DNA of 64,000 bases from Anaeromicropila herbilytica (GTDB lineage Bacteria; Bacillota; Clostridia; Lachnospirales; Lachnospiraceae). The notes under the pieces were generated by a model, which ran no database searches, was not told where the DNA came from, and saw only the letters and a program-made list of their open reading frames with translations. This document shows positions 1 through 8,421 of this stretch, one piece after another. A program made the position numbers and the translations under genes. Position 1 is the first letter of the stretch; every line of letters begins with the position of its first letter. Location of the stretch: positions 1,908,001-1,972,000 of the forward strand of contig NZ_AP024169.1 of the NCBI RefSeq assembly GCF_016591975.1, read 5' to 3'.

Positions 1-1
1 A

Positions 2-70
2 ACAAGAATAAATACAGTAGACGGATACATAAAAACTGATGCGCGATTAAATATTGCATTGTTAGAATGA
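2..70 (+). CDS. C-terminal end of a truncated protein, possibly a subtilisin-like (S8) protease
   Basis: An open frame enters from the left edge and stops with TGA at 68-70. Only 22 residues are visible. The ending with TVDGY, KTDARLN and IALLE resembles the last helix of S8-family subtilases, where a TGGRLN-A-AL type motif is common. That assignment is inference from a very short stretch. No start, catalytic residues or neighbours are visible upstream. Confidence 0.4.
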   Translation, partial: TRINTVDGYIKTDARLNIALLE

Positions 71-72
71 AA

Positions 73-139
73 AGAGTGAAAGAAAAATCCTTTCACTCTC
101 AACGTTTGTGATTTCACCCTTGCAAGCAAGTGAAATCAC
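73..139 (+). terminator. Two consecutive hairpins after the truncated CDS
   Basis: Two perfect 10-bp stems follow the stop codon at 70: 73-82 with 90-99 (7-nt loop), and 108-117 with 130-139 (12-nt loop). Neither is followed by a long T run, so termination is plausible rather than certain. Confidence 0.4.
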
Positions 140-166
140 TACATTAAATAATGAATTAGTACAGGG

Positions 167-212
167 ATAGAAAAAATATACTTAGGATAGGTATATTTTT
201 TCTATTTTTTTA
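167..212 (+). terminator. AT-rich hairpin with T tract
   Basis: Arms 167-181 and 191-205 are complementary over about 15 bp, and a T-rich run continues to 212. It looks like a rho-independent terminator separating the truncated CDS from the gene at 241. Confidence 0.55.
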
Positions 213-240
213 TATCTTAAAAAAAAGAGAAGTTAAAAGC

Positions 241-765
241 TTGATCGATATTTATATGGACGCTTTTACTCCGTGTTTACTTGATAGGGAAACAAATGAG
301 TTTGTTGATACTACATATTCCATCATAGATAAAAGTGAGATTCCTTGCTTAACTAAAAAAGGATTTTTGATGGAATGGAATTCTTGGTTTATTAAGAGAA
401 AAGAAATCTATCAACTTAATTTAAAAGATGATGATAATATTCAGGGGTTAATCGCTTTGGAAAAGCGATCAGCAGAAATGGCGGTACATATTAATCTAAT
501 GGAGAGTGCACCACATAATCAAGGAAAGAATAAAAAATATCTAGGAGTGGGAGGACATTTATTTGCAATTGCTATCGAACAGTCCATTCAATTAGGATTT
601 GATGGTTTTATTTATTTCGAAGCCAAAAATATGGAATTAATTAAGCATTATCATGAAAGCTTTGGAGCTGAATTAATAGGAATTGGTCATCCATATCGCA
701 TGGTCCTTGATGAGGTTAAATCAAAGATTTTATTAGAAAAATACACTTTATTAAGGAGGGGTTAA
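241..765 (+). CDS. GNAT-like N-acetyltransferase-fold protein, function unknown
   Basis: This 174-residue protein has a second half resembling a GNAT core. A stretch of small and acidic residues (residues 80-95) precedes GVGGHLFAIAIEQS, which matches the acetyl-CoA loop and helix. Then follow FDGFIYFEAKN and HYHESFGAE, typical of the last GNAT strands. The substrate cannot be inferred. The start is TTG with a weak AGAGAAG upstream; an ATG at 256 is the alternative. It ends 1 bp before the next gene, whose strong ribosome binding site lies inside its last codons, so the two are almost certainly translated together. Confidence 0.7.
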   Translation: MIDIYMDAFTPCLLDRETNEFVDTTYSIIDKSEIPCLTKKGFLMEWNSWFIKRKEIYQLNLKDDDNIQGLIALEKRSAEMAVHINLMESAPHNQGKNKKYLGVGGHLFAIAIEQSIQLGFDGFIYFEAKNMELIKHYHESFGAELIGIGHPYRMVLDEVKSKILLEKYTLLRRG

Positions 766-766
766 G

Positions 767-979
767 TTGAAGAAAAAGTGGATAGAAGACATTAACAAGC
801 TTGAAAAATTAGCAGATGAGGCTGGAGGATATGTTGTAAACATCAATGAACTAAAAAAAGATAAAAAAGAATCAAAGAAATTTATTGCCATAAGAAAATA
901 TTGTATTGCAAATAAAAAAAATTATCAGGATTTAAATGAGAGTGATTTTAAAAAGATAGGCATTCATCCAAAAAAATGA
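767..979 (+). CDS. Small lysine-rich hypothetical protein coupled to the GNAT-like gene
   Basis: This 70-residue, strongly basic protein is rich in Lys and Asn, with two predicted helical stretches and no signal peptide or membrane segment. The TTG start is supported by AAGGAGGGG five bases upstream. The gene begins 1 bp after the stop of the GNAT-like gene. A small partner coupled to an acetyltransferase-fold protein recalls toxin-antitoxin or enzyme-partner pairs, but nothing in the sequence proves it. I do not recognise the family. Confidence 0.6.
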   Translation: MKKKWIEDINKLEKLADEAGGYVVNINELKKDKKESKKFIAIRKYCIANKKNYQDLNESDFKKIGIHPKK

Positions 980-1084
980 ATAAGAAAAAATTTTGAGTGG
1001 CATACTAACAGAGTAAAAAATGTTACTATTCAGAAATTAATTTAATGAATGGTTGCGTAAAAATTTATTTAGGAGGAGTATTCC

Positions 1085-1333
1085 ATGAGAAAAAAAATAT
1101 ACGTATTATTAGCAATATGCTGTCTAACATTAGGTATGGTTACTGGTTGTACAGCTGATAATGCAAATAACGGAGCAACAACAAATGATAATGGTACAAC
1201 AACAGATGATACTACAGTAACACCTGATATAACTGCAGTACCTAACGACGGTACTACAACAAATGATACCGATGTAAATGATAATGATACAGATGATGTA
1301 AATACTAATACTGATACAAATACGAATAAATAA
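1085..1333 (+). CDS. Low-complexity Asn/Asp/Thr-rich lipoprotein
   Basis: This 82-residue protein has a lysine-rich N terminus, a hydrophobic segment and the lipobox VTGC (Cys at residue 22), so it should be a lipid-anchored surface protein. After the cysteine the mature part is almost entirely Asn, Asp, Thr and Gly repeats without a recognisable fold. AGGAGGAG sits upstream of the ATG. It appears monocistronic and ends in front of a bidirectional terminator. Such tails are usually flexible linkers or spacers; the role is unknown. Confidence 0.7.
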   Translation: MRKKIYVLLAICCLTLGMVTGCTADNANNGATTNDNGTTTDDTTVTPDITAVPNDGTTTNDTDVNDNDTDDVNTNTDTNTNK

Positions 1334-1436
1334 TGAGTAATGATATTGCGAATATCATTAGTTTAAATATTATTATATTTAGTATATATTAAAGTATTAG
1401 GATATCAAATGTATTTAAAATTGTTTGATATTAAAT

Positions 1437-1481
1437 GAGGCTATCTCACTAGTTGATATTAATCACTAGCGCGATAGCCTC
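1437..1481. terminator. Bidirectional terminator between convergent genes
   Basis: Arms GAGGCTATC (1437-1445) and GATAGCCTC (1473-1481) enclose a further partial pairing of ACTAGT/ACTAG. The hairpin lies between the ends of the convergent genes at 1085 and 1502. Confidence 0.6.
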
Positions 1482-1501
1482 ACTTAAATTTATTCTTGAA
1501 T

Positions 1502-1963
1502 TTAATTGTCAAAGTCAATATGATAAGATTCAGTGTTTGTTTTGATATTAATATAAGATAAATTAAAATTATCTTCCATTACATCAATTTGGTATTCAAA
1601 TACATCTTCGTTATCATGTTTCGATAAAAATACATAGGTTCCATCTTCTTTATCTTCAATAAAATCTGATATTTCAGAATAGATTTCATAACCATTAACA
1701 TTGTCTGCATAACCAGAAGCTTTTATTTTATCTTCAATAATTTTATATATTTCGTCCACGAAAGTGTTCTCCTTTGCTTTTTTATTTTGATACCTTTTTG
1801 AATAAACAGAAGTATCAGGGTTTTTATTTATCAAATGATATACTTTTAAGGCAGCATTCTCATATGGATTGTTAAGATTTTTTACAGCACCATTTATTCT
1901 ATCATATTGATTGAAATTCGAAAAGCTATTATTTTTTAAATTAAGATTTTTTGAAATTTTCAT
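1502..1963 (-). CDS. Hypothetical protein, 153 residues
   Basis: I do not recognise this protein. It is soluble, hydrophilic and Asn-rich at the N terminus. It has a helical middle (FVDEIYKIIEDKIKASG) and a beta-rich C terminus (GTYVFLSKHDNED, then YQIDVMEDNFNLSYI). There is no signal peptide or membrane segment. The ATG at 1963 is preferred because GGAG lies six bases upstream; an in-frame ATG at 1981 overlaps that site. It stands alone, divergent from the next gene. Confidence 0.55.
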   Translation of the reverse strand: MKISKNLNLKNNSFSNFNQYDRINGAVKNLNNPYENAALKVYHLINKNPDTSVYSKRYQNKKAKENTFVDEIYKIIEDKIKASGYADNVNGYEIYSEISDFIEDKEDGTYVFLSKHDNEDVFEYQIDVMEDNFNLSYINIKTNTESYHIDFDN

Positions 1964-2221
1964 TATTTTATTCTCCATCATTTTTCATACTCTATGATTC
2001 TCCAAAAGATAAATATTTCGAATTATAGATATAATATTACATAGTTTTTCTTCTTACTAGTCTAAACTATTTCAACTAAGATTACAATCAAGTAAAATGA
2101 TATGAAGATTGGTTAAAAAATAATATGAAAGTAGTTAGAAAAATAATGTGAAGAATGGTTGACAAATGATGTACAAAAAGAAATAATTATTTTCATACAA
2201 GTGATAATACAAGGAGCAGTT

Positions 2222-2797
2222 ATGAAAAATAAAATTGAGCTATTTGAGAATTTTAGTAGCAATCTAGAAGCTACAATATATGAAGGTATTGTAAAATTGG
2301 GTTATCTTAAAGGTGAACCGACCAATATATTTTATACCAAAGATTTATTTGAACATTTATTAGAATTAGGAGATCTGAATAAGGATGAATTTGTTAACAC
2401 TTTAAAAGAATTAATAGATTATATGGAATCCAAGTATGGAAGAATTAAAATTGGTGTTGAAAAAGAAAGATATAAGGTTACTGTACCTTCATGCGGTGTT
2501 GATTATATACAAAAGAATAATCAAGGTAATATGTTTTTAAAAGATTTAATTGAAGAGATGAAGAAATCAGATTCTAATTTAGAAGGTATTCATTCTATAT
2601 TCTTAAAATATTCCAACATGATTAATGATGAAGTCATTCTTGAAGAAGCAAATAATGATGAATTTGATTACATCATGTATTTTAAGTATAAGAAAGTAGA
2701 TCCTTTTATCTATTGCTTCACCATTAATGAAATTAGTAGATATTATCATAGGCTTACCGAGTATGATTATAATCAATTGATTAATCATGATAATTAA
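2222..2797 (+). CDS. Uncharacterised protein, possibly DUF3877-like
   Basis: This 191-residue soluble protein has no signal peptide. The N-terminal half is helical with a winged-helix feel (FTKDLFEHLLELG-type segments, then NTLKELIDYMESKYG). The C-terminal part ends in ISRYYHRLTEYDYNQLI. It resembles uncharacterised clostridial DUF3877 proteins in length and layout, but this match is from memory and weak. The ATG at 2222 is chosen because AAGGAG lies directly upstream; the frame stays open further upstream without a ribosome binding site. A strong terminator follows. Confidence 0.55.
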   Translation: MKNKIELFENFSSNLEATIYEGIVKLGYLKGEPTNIFYTKDLFEHLLELGDLNKDEFVNTLKELIDYMESKYGRIKIGVEKERYKVTVPSCGVDYIQKNNQGNMFLKDLIEEMKKSDSNLEGIHSIFLKYSNMINDEVILEEANNDEFDYIMYFKYKKVDPFIYCFTINEISRYYHRLTEYDYNQLINHDN

Positions 2798-2847
2798 CAC
2801 CGAATAAGATATTTATTTACTTAAAGGTAATATTGAAATTAGAACAT

Positions 2848-2887
2848 AAAAAAGTTAGATAAGAATAGTTCATTATCTAACTTTTTT
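2848..2887. terminator. Bidirectional rho-independent terminator
   Basis: Perfect arms at 2848-2861 and 2874-2887 start with A6 and end with T6, so the hairpin can terminate both the gene ending at 2797 and the opposing gene ending at 2938. Confidence 0.8.
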
Positions 2888-2937
2888 GTATTTTAATATC
2901 TAATTTTATAATCTAATAGTGATTTAATATGAAATAC

Positions 2938-4146
2938 TTAAGCTTCATCCTCGAGAGATATCTCATCAACATTCTCAATAGCATATAATTCATATACGCG
3001 TTTGGCGATAGTTATCTCTTTTTCAAGGTGGAGACCCATATGTTTTGCTAAGTTAATAGAACGTGTATTCAATTTATTGATCTTAGCTACAACTCGGTTG
3101 ATACCTAGTTCCTCGAAAGCATATAGTAATACAGCTCTTGTACATTCAATCGCATAGCCGAGTCCCCAATGGTTTTGATCTAATAAATAACCAATTTCTA
3201 TTTCAACTTTTCCGTCAATCTCTTGGTTTTGAATGCCACATCTGCCGATTAGTTCACCTGTTTCTTTGCTAAATACTCCCCATAAACCATAGCCAAAGAA
3301 TTCATAAACGTTTTTAATATAGGCTTTGTGTTTCTCAATTTCAATTTCTAAATACTCATCCAGATTATCAATGTACTTGCAGACTTCAGGATTCTGATAG
3401 ATTTGATACATGTTAGTAATATCTTCGACAGTTAATTCACGTATAATTAAGCGCTCGGTTGTTGCAATAGTAATAGGTAATCCATAGGCACGTCTATATT
3501 CATTAACAATAAATTGATAAGTAATATATTTAAAACTTTCAATAAGAACACAGGCCTTTGATAAATCTTGATTACCGGAGTTAGGATTAATAAATCCAAT
3601 GCATTTTGCTTTTGCAGCATATGCAGCAAGAACCCCATTCATGGAATCTTCGATGATGATACACTCATCTGGTGTGACATCTAGTAATTTCATAGCATTA
3701 AGAAATACATCCGGTGCTGGCTTTGGATGTTCTACATCAGTACCACTTACTAATTGATCAAAATAACCGATGATGCCGAGTTTACTAGTGACTTCTTTAA
3801 TTAAATCAAGTGAAGAAGAGGAAGCTACAGCAAGTTTAACTCCATTCTTATATAGATCATGAAGCAACTCTAGTGTACCCTCAATCGGTGTATAACCTTC
3901 ACTTTCATGAAGTGAAGCTGTAATGGTTGCATTTTTTTCTAACATTTCTTCAACAGGTACTTCTAGCTTAAATTCTTTAATAATAGTTTCAAACATTGAT
4001 TTTGTAGTGCTTCCTATATACCCATAACAGTATTCAGTTGACAGATCAACCCCATATTCTTTAAGCGTTAATATGGCTGCTTTGGCATGTAATGGTTCAC
4101 TATCAATTAAAACTCCATCCATATCGAATATAACAGCTTTTAACAT
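2938..4146 (-). CDS. HAD-superfamily phosphatase fused to a GNAT acetyltransferase
   Basis: This 402-residue fusion has two domains. Residues 1-215 are a beta-phosphoglucomutase-like HAD hydrolase with the nucleophile motif DMDGV (D8, D10), the ASSSS motif II, HPKPAPD (K142) and EDSMNG (D167). Residues from about 228 form a RimJ/RimL-type GNAT domain beginning TTERLIIREL and containing EIEIGYLLDQNHWGLGYA. The start at 4146 is favoured by GGAGGG seven bases upstream; a longer frame to 4209 has no such site. Each domain alone is common; the fusion suggests one protein that dephosphorylates a small phosphorylated metabolite and acylates an amine. The substrates are unknown. Confidence 0.85.
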   Translation of the reverse strand: MLKAVIFDMDGVLIDSEPLHAKAAILTLKEYGVDLSTEYCYGYIGSTTKSMFETIIKEFKLEVPVEEMLEKNATITASLHESEGYTPIEGTLELLHDLYKNGVKLAVASSSSLDLIKEVTSKLGIIGYFDQLVSGTDVEHPKPAPDVFLNAMKLLDVTPDECIIIEDSMNGVLAAYAAKAKCIGFINPNSGNQDLSKACVLIESFKYITYQFIVNEYRRAYGLPITIATTERLIIRELTVEDITNMYQIYQNPEVCKYIDNLDEYLEIEIEKHKAYIKNVYEFFGYGLWGVFSKETGELIGRCGIQNQEIDGKVEIEIGYLLDQNHWGLGYAIECTRAVLLYAFEELGINRVVAKINKLNTRSINLAKHMGLHLEKEITIAKRVYELYAIENVDEISLEDEA

Positions 4147-4286
4147 TTGTATTCCCTCCTTATTTAACTTAATTTTATGAGTTAACGAAGCGAGAAGCAA
4201 TGGGTACATATACCTACTAAAAGTGTAAAATAAAGCGTTTTACACGATGAATTTAGACCTGTGAGCAAGTCGTAGGCATGTAGGAT

Positions 4287-4361
4287 AGTGTGAAATAAAG
4301 CTCTTCACACCCCTGATTTAAATGTCGCCGATGGCGACAGATGGGAGCAAGTGTGAAATAA
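4287..4361. repeat. 75-bp hairpin repeat, copy 1
   Basis: The segment contains outer TTCACAC/GTGTGAA arms and an inner GTCGCC-GAT-GGCGAC hairpin followed by AGATGGGA. A diverged copy is at 34126-34200. A smaller hairpin, GTGTAAAATAAAGCGTTTTACAC-like, lies just upstream (about 4218-4241). Both copies sit 80-120 bp ahead of a plus-strand gene. Function unknown. Confidence 0.5.
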
Positions 4362-4437
4362 ATATTGAATCGTAACTACATGGAATAATTCAATATTTAC
4401 TACCATAGAATATATAAAATGATTTTAGGAGATTTTT

Positions 4438-5025
4438 ATGAGTATTGAAATGGTTGATTTTAAGTATTCGAATGATATTACTGTTGTGAATAGAATACAA
4501 TATGATGAACATTTGAAACTCTATAAGGGCTATGTTAACAAATATAATGAAATAGAAGAATTGCTATTAGATGCAAACCGAGAAGAGGCTAATTCAACAT
4601 ATAGCAATTATCGTGGATTGAAAAGGGGAGAAAGTTTTGCATTAAATGGAATCATTCTTCATGAATTATATTTTGAAAACATTGGAGGAAATACACCTTT
4701 ACCAGAAGAAATGGACGGTTACTTAAAACATGGTTTTGATAATTTTGATATGTGGAGAGAAGATTTTGTTGCAACCGCGAAAGCTAGTCGAGGTTGGGCC
4801 ATCTTATCTTATGAGCAAAGATCTAGAAAATTAATGAATGTAAGCTTAGATGCGCATGATCATGGTAATATTGCTCTTTCCTATCCAATCCTTGTATTGG
4901 ATATGTATGAACATGCTTATTTTCTGGATTATGGAACGGAAAAAGGAATGTATATTGATGCATTTATAGAGAATATAAATTGGCAAGTAGTAAAGAATAG
5001 ATTAGAGAAACTAAACCTACAATAG
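4438..5025 (+). CDS. Iron/manganese superoxide dismutase family protein
   Basis: This 195-residue cytoplasmic protein is close to the usual SOD length. The metal ligands can be matched: H25 in EHLKLYKGYVNK, H75 in ILHELYFEN, and D155 and H159 in LDMYEHAYFLDYG. The YKGYVNKYNEI form in place of the classical HHxxYVxxLN marks a divergent subfamily seen in Firmicutes. Residues around the active site differ from classical enzymes (Y78-F79 where Trp is common), so activity is uncertain. The start has GGAG upstream. The neighbouring tautomerase and HD genes are separate units or loosely linked. Confidence 0.85.
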   Translation: MSIEMVDFKYSNDITVVNRIQYDEHLKLYKGYVNKYNEIEELLLDANREEANSTYSNYRGLKRGESFALNGIILHELYFENIGGNTPLPEEMDGYLKHGFDNFDMWREDFVATAKASRGWAILSYEQRSRKLMNVSLDAHDHGNIALSYPILVLDMYEHAYFLDYGTEKGMYIDAFIENINWQVVKNRLEKLNLQ

Positions 5026-5135
5026 TGAATATCACAAATTAACTTTTAATCTAGGTAAAATCTGTTATAATAACTTATATATTCAAACTAGAAGTTTGAG
5101 AAATATACTTATAATAAAAAGATTGGAGCGATACT

Positions 5136-5480
5136 ATGCCATTTATAAATTCAAAATTATCTATGAAGATTACCAAGGAACAAGAAGTATTAATTAAAAC
5201 GAAATTAGGGAAAGCTATTGAACTAATACCTGGTAAAAGTGAGTCCTGGCTAATGCTTGGATTTGAAGAAGAATGCCACTTATATTTTAAAGGTGAAGCA
5301 TCAGAAAAAATAGCTTTTGTTGAAGTGAAGATCTTTGGTAAAGCAAATAGTAGTGATTATGATCGATTAACCAGTGCAATATGCGATATATATAACGAAG
5401 TTTTAGGTATGCCTAAAGATAAAATCTACGTAAAATATGAGGAAGTAAGCAACTGGGGATGGAATGGAAGTAACTTCTAG
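5136..5480 (+). CDS. MIF-like phenylpyruvate tautomerase family protein
   Basis: This 114-residue protein is full length for the MIF/tautomerase superfamily. The N-terminal MPF exposes Pro2, the catalytic base after Met removal. The C terminus GWNGSNF corresponds to the GWN-S-F ending of MIF. The central VEVKIFGKA and the preceding LMLGFE strand fit the beta-alpha-beta repeat. Family members tautomerise phenylpyruvate or related keto/enol substrates; the physiological substrate here is unknown. Ribosome binding site GGAG is seven bases upstream. The next gene follows after about 20 bp, suggesting an operon with the HD-domain protein. Confidence 0.88.
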   Translation: MPFINSKLSMKITKEQEVLIKTKLGKAIELIPGKSESWLMLGFEEECHLYFKGEASEKIAFVEVKIFGKANSSDYDRLTSAICDIYNEVLGMPKDKIYVKYEEVSNWGWNGSNF

Positions 5481-5501
5481 TTACTGGTAATGGAGGATAA
5501 A

Positions 5502-5987
5502 ATGTCATTAGCAAAAAATGATAGAATATATTTTAGAAAAAAGGTTATGGAAATAATTGATTTGCCAGAGATTAGGATCATTGATCAATTTGTTCAGCAT
5601 GGTAATGTAACTTGTTTAGATCATTGTATTGCAGTATCTTATCTAAGTTTTTGCCTATGTAAGAAGTTACGAATTAAAGTTGATTTTGAAAGCTTAATCC
5701 GTGGTGCACTACTTCATGATTATTTTCTATATGATTGGCATATTAAAGATAAGAATCGTCCGCTACATGCCTTCTATCATCCAAAGTGTGCTTATAAAAA
5801 TGCAAGAAAAGTATTTGATTTAACTGAGATTGAAAAGGATATTATATTAAAACATATGTGGCCTTTGACTCTTTCCGTTCCAAGCTATAAAGAAGCATTT
5901 ATAGTATGTATTGCTGATAAAATATGTTCAGTAGTTGAAACATTTCATGGTCATTACCTGTTACCTAGATTCGCAAGGGAGAGGTAA
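5502..5987 (+). CDS. HD-domain metal-dependent hydrolase
   Basis: This 161-residue protein has an HD set of H41, H72-D73, H118 and D139, giving the divalent-metal site of the HD phosphohydrolase superfamily. The motif LLHDYFLYDWH and the downstream HAFYHPKCA recall small HDIG-type hydrolases common in Clostridia. The substrate is unknown, probably a nucleotide or phosphorylated metabolite. The start at 5502 is chosen because TGGAGGA lies upstream; the ATG at 5490 overlaps that site. It is probably co-transcribed with the tautomerase gene. Confidence 0.82.
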   Translation: MSLAKNDRIYFRKKVMEIIDLPEIRIIDQFVQHGNVTCLDHCIAVSYLSFCLCKKLRIKVDFESLIRGALLHDYFLYDWHIKDKNRPLHAFYHPKCAYKNARKVFDLTEIEKDIILKHMWPLTLSVPSYKEAFIVCIADKICSVVETFHGHYLLPRFARER

Positions 5988-6096
5988 CTATTAGTAGCTG
6001 GTTATGGGGTCAAAAGTCATAATAATACAACGATATACACTTGATAACTAAAATAATGACTTTTGATACCTTAACCAAGAGACTAAGTTTAGGATA

Positions 6097-6148
6097 ATAA
6101 GAGGCTTTTACGATGTAGTAAATAAACTATTTCGTAAAAGCCTCTTAT
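6097..6148. terminator. Long hairpin between convergent genes
   Basis: Arms at 6097-6113 and 6132-6148 are complementary over 17 bp. The hairpin lies between the HD gene and the opposing membrane-protein gene. A second weaker pairing, GTCAAAAGTCAT with ATGACTTTTGA, lies at about 6008-6066. Confidence 0.7.
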
Positions 6149-6166
6149 GTATAATATTCTATTCTA

Positions 6167-6565
6167 TTACGAGTTTTTGGATACAACTCTTTCATAAAGC
6201 AAACCAACTAAGAACCACACAGGAGCATAATCTAATCGAATTACACCATCAACATTATATTTGGCTTTCTTATAATCCCAAGGACAAGCATTGTATTTTT
6301 TTAATAATTCACCGGTGATAAATTCTGTGGTAAAGATACAGAGAGTATAAATAAATCCACGAACAAGAGTATTCTTATTATTAATAATATTGTGAATAGG
6401 GCAGATGAAAGCTGCAAGTCCGTAGATTGGAAACATCCATATTGAAGTTTTGCAAAGTAATTTTCTATCATTATGTTTTATTGCACCGAGTCCTGTAAAG
6501 AAACATTCAAAGCACCAGCCAACTAAGCCACAGATTATAAAATTAGTAATAAAACATTTTTTCAT
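6167..6565 (-). CDS. CmpB-type putative ABC-transporter membrane protein (PF06541-like)
   Basis: This 132-residue protein has about four membrane segments, starting with FITNFIICGLVGWCFECFF. The signature TGELLKKYNACPWDYKKAKYN, followed by GVIRLDYAPVWFLVGLLYER, is characteristic of the putative ABC-transporter permease family CmpB (WDYS-N-G-I-L-APLWF). It is roughly one domain and shorter than many members, but both ends are intact. No ATPase gene is nearby, so the transport role is inherited from the family name only. The start at 6565 has GGGAG upstream. Confidence 0.75.
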   Translation of the reverse strand: MKKCFITNFIICGLVGWCFECFFTGLGAIKHNDRKLLCKTSIWMFPIYGLAAFICPIHNIINNKNTLVRGFIYTLCIFTTEFITGELLKKYNACPWDYKKAKYNVDGVIRLDYAPVWFLVGLLYERVVSKNS

Positions 6566-6791
6566 CGGAACTCCCATCCGCGTGACAAGCCACGCTTTTA
6601 ATCAGTTATCAGTACATCTTGTTATTATTATGTGCAAATTTATGATAGCTATTACATAGAGAAGCAAATAAGTAATAAAGATATCGAACTTAAGAAAATC
6701 TTAATGATATTTAAGAAACAAAACGATATAATATGATTATAATTGCAATTAACAGGAGTAAAGTCAAATATGAAAGAAAGGTAAGATCCAG

Positions 6792-8201
6792 ATGAAAAAG
6801 TACATAGCAATACTATCCGTATTTCTCGTTTTTATATTGCCAATTACAGCTGAAGCATCCAGTAATCTAATCATAAAATATAATGGGAAAACGATAAGCT
6901 ATCAGGGTGCTCAGCTAAAAGTTACCTATAATGGCACAGATGTTAATCTAGATAGCACCCCAGGAATATTACAGAATAATACGGCTCTATTTTCTTATCA
7001 AGATTTATTTATAAAGTCGGGTATTGGGGCGACTGGAAATTATAATAAATCAACTAAGACTATAACGATTGAATTAAATGGTAAGAAAATTCTTATGAAA
7101 TTAGGCAGTAAGACAGCAACAGTAAATGGCGTTAAGAAGAATATGACGTTAGCCCCAGTACAAGTTACATACAAGAAAGCAAATAAGACAAAGATTCTTG
7201 TACCTTCAAGGTTCGTGGCAGAAAATCTTGGACTTACCTACTCTTGGTATAGTAAAACGGGAACTGTAGCGATAGAAAATACCACAATAACGCCAACAGT
7301 ATCTCAAAATGATCCAAGTGAAGATGAGTGGAATACAATTACCATACCAAAAACAGACTCTAATATGAACGTACTAGAAAGCAAAGATGATTACTGGAAT
7401 CGTCAATACATTCTTACATTACAAGGGGATTATACAGCGGTTCTTAATAATTCTAATATTACTGTTGAGGATGGAACTAGAGCTACTGTAACAGTACAAT
7501 TAAATGCTTTAGGAAATACTGAGGTTATCATTAAAACCAATATAATTCGAGGATTCGAAGTGCAAGATAATAGTAGCTCTATTATTGTTACAGTAAAACC
7601 GCCAAAAGATATCTATCCTACAATTGTTGTACTAGATGCAGGTCATGGTGGAAATCAACCTGGAACACTCGGAGAGTATTATGGGAATGAATTAATCGAA
7701 AAGGAAGTAACTCTTGATCTAGTATTAAAAGCAAAGAATTACTTTGATAATGATTCCAAAATAAAAGTGTATTACACAAGATTAACTGACACGGGTGTCT
7801 CCTTAACAGATCGAGTAAAGATGGCAAATGAAGTGGATGCTGATCTATTCCTTAGTGTACATATTGATGCCAGTCCTACGAACTTAGATGCAGCAGGTAC
7901 TACAATATATTATTCTTCTAAAAAGGATCAACTTGCATCCTCTGGTTTAACCTCAAGTAAATTTGCAGGTATCGTATCGAGTCATCTAGTAGAAGCAGTA
8001 GGAAGTACAGATAGAGGTATCAATAAGAAGAGTCTGCAAGTGCTGAATCAGACTGTTATGCCTGCAGTACTTATAGAAACAGCATTTATCTCTAACGAAA
8101 ATGATGTAGACATTCTACGTTCAGAAGATAATAGAGATGCGATAGGTGCATCAATCTATGACGCAATATTGGAAACAATAGAATCCTATCCTAGAAATTA
8201 A
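6792..8201 (+). CDS. Secreted N-acetylmuramoyl-L-alanine amidase
   Basis: This 469-residue exported cell-wall hydrolase cleaves the bond between MurNAc and L-Ala in peptidoglycan. A signal peptide covers residues 1-22 (cut near AEA-S). Residues 25-163 resemble the copper-amine-oxidase N-terminal domain (PF07833), ending in LVPSRFVAENLGL. Residues 185-270 form an AMIN-like beta domain. The Amidase_3 catalytic domain runs from 277 with DAGHGG (H285), E303 in IEKE, SVHIDAS (H357) and LIETAFISN (E429), so all Zn and catalytic residues are present. The N-terminal domain is related to that of the GHL10 protein at 44863. It is monocistronic, with a terminator downstream. Confidence 0.92.
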   Translation: MKKYIAILSVFLVFILPITAEASSNLIIKYNGKTISYQGAQLKVTYNGTDVNLDSTPGILQNNTALFSYQDLFIKSGIGATGNYNKSTKTITIELNGKKILMKLGSKTATVNGVKKNMTLAPVQVTYKKANKTKILVPSRFVAENLGLTYSWYSKTGTVAIENTTITPTVSQNDPSEDEWNTITIPKTDSNMNVLESKDDYWNRQYILTLQGDYTAVLNNSNITVEDGTRATVTVQLNALGNTEVIIKTNIIRGFEVQDNSSSIIVTVKPPKDIYPTIVVLDAGHGGNQPGTLGEYYGNELIEKEVTLDLVLKAKNYFDNDSKIKVYYTRLTDTGVSLTDRVKMANEVDADLFLSVHIDASPTNLDAAGTTIYYSSKKDQLASSGLTSSKFAGIVSSHLVEAVGSTDRGINKKSLQVLNQTVMPAVLIETAFISNENDVDILRSEDNRDAIGASIYDAILETIESYPRN

Positions 8202-8212
8202 TGATTTCATAT

Positions 8213-8289
8213 ACGCATAAACTGTCAGATTATACTTTAATATTTGCTAAATAATATAAAGATAGAATCTAGTAGTTTATGCGTTTTAT
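8213..8289 (+). terminator. Long imperfect hairpin after the amidase gene
   Basis: Arms ACGCATAAACT (8213-8223) and AGTTTATGCGT (8274-8284) close a long, AT-rich, partially paired stem followed by T4. Confidence 0.6.
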
Positions 8290-8421
8290 TTCTGTATCGC
8301 TTGTGCTATAATAAGCAGTGAGAATCAAAAGATTAATTTAGAATTGTATATATAACATTTCATTAAAATAAGAGTAATGAAATGAAAAGAAATAATTAAG
8401 ATTATAAATGGAGAAAAAAAC

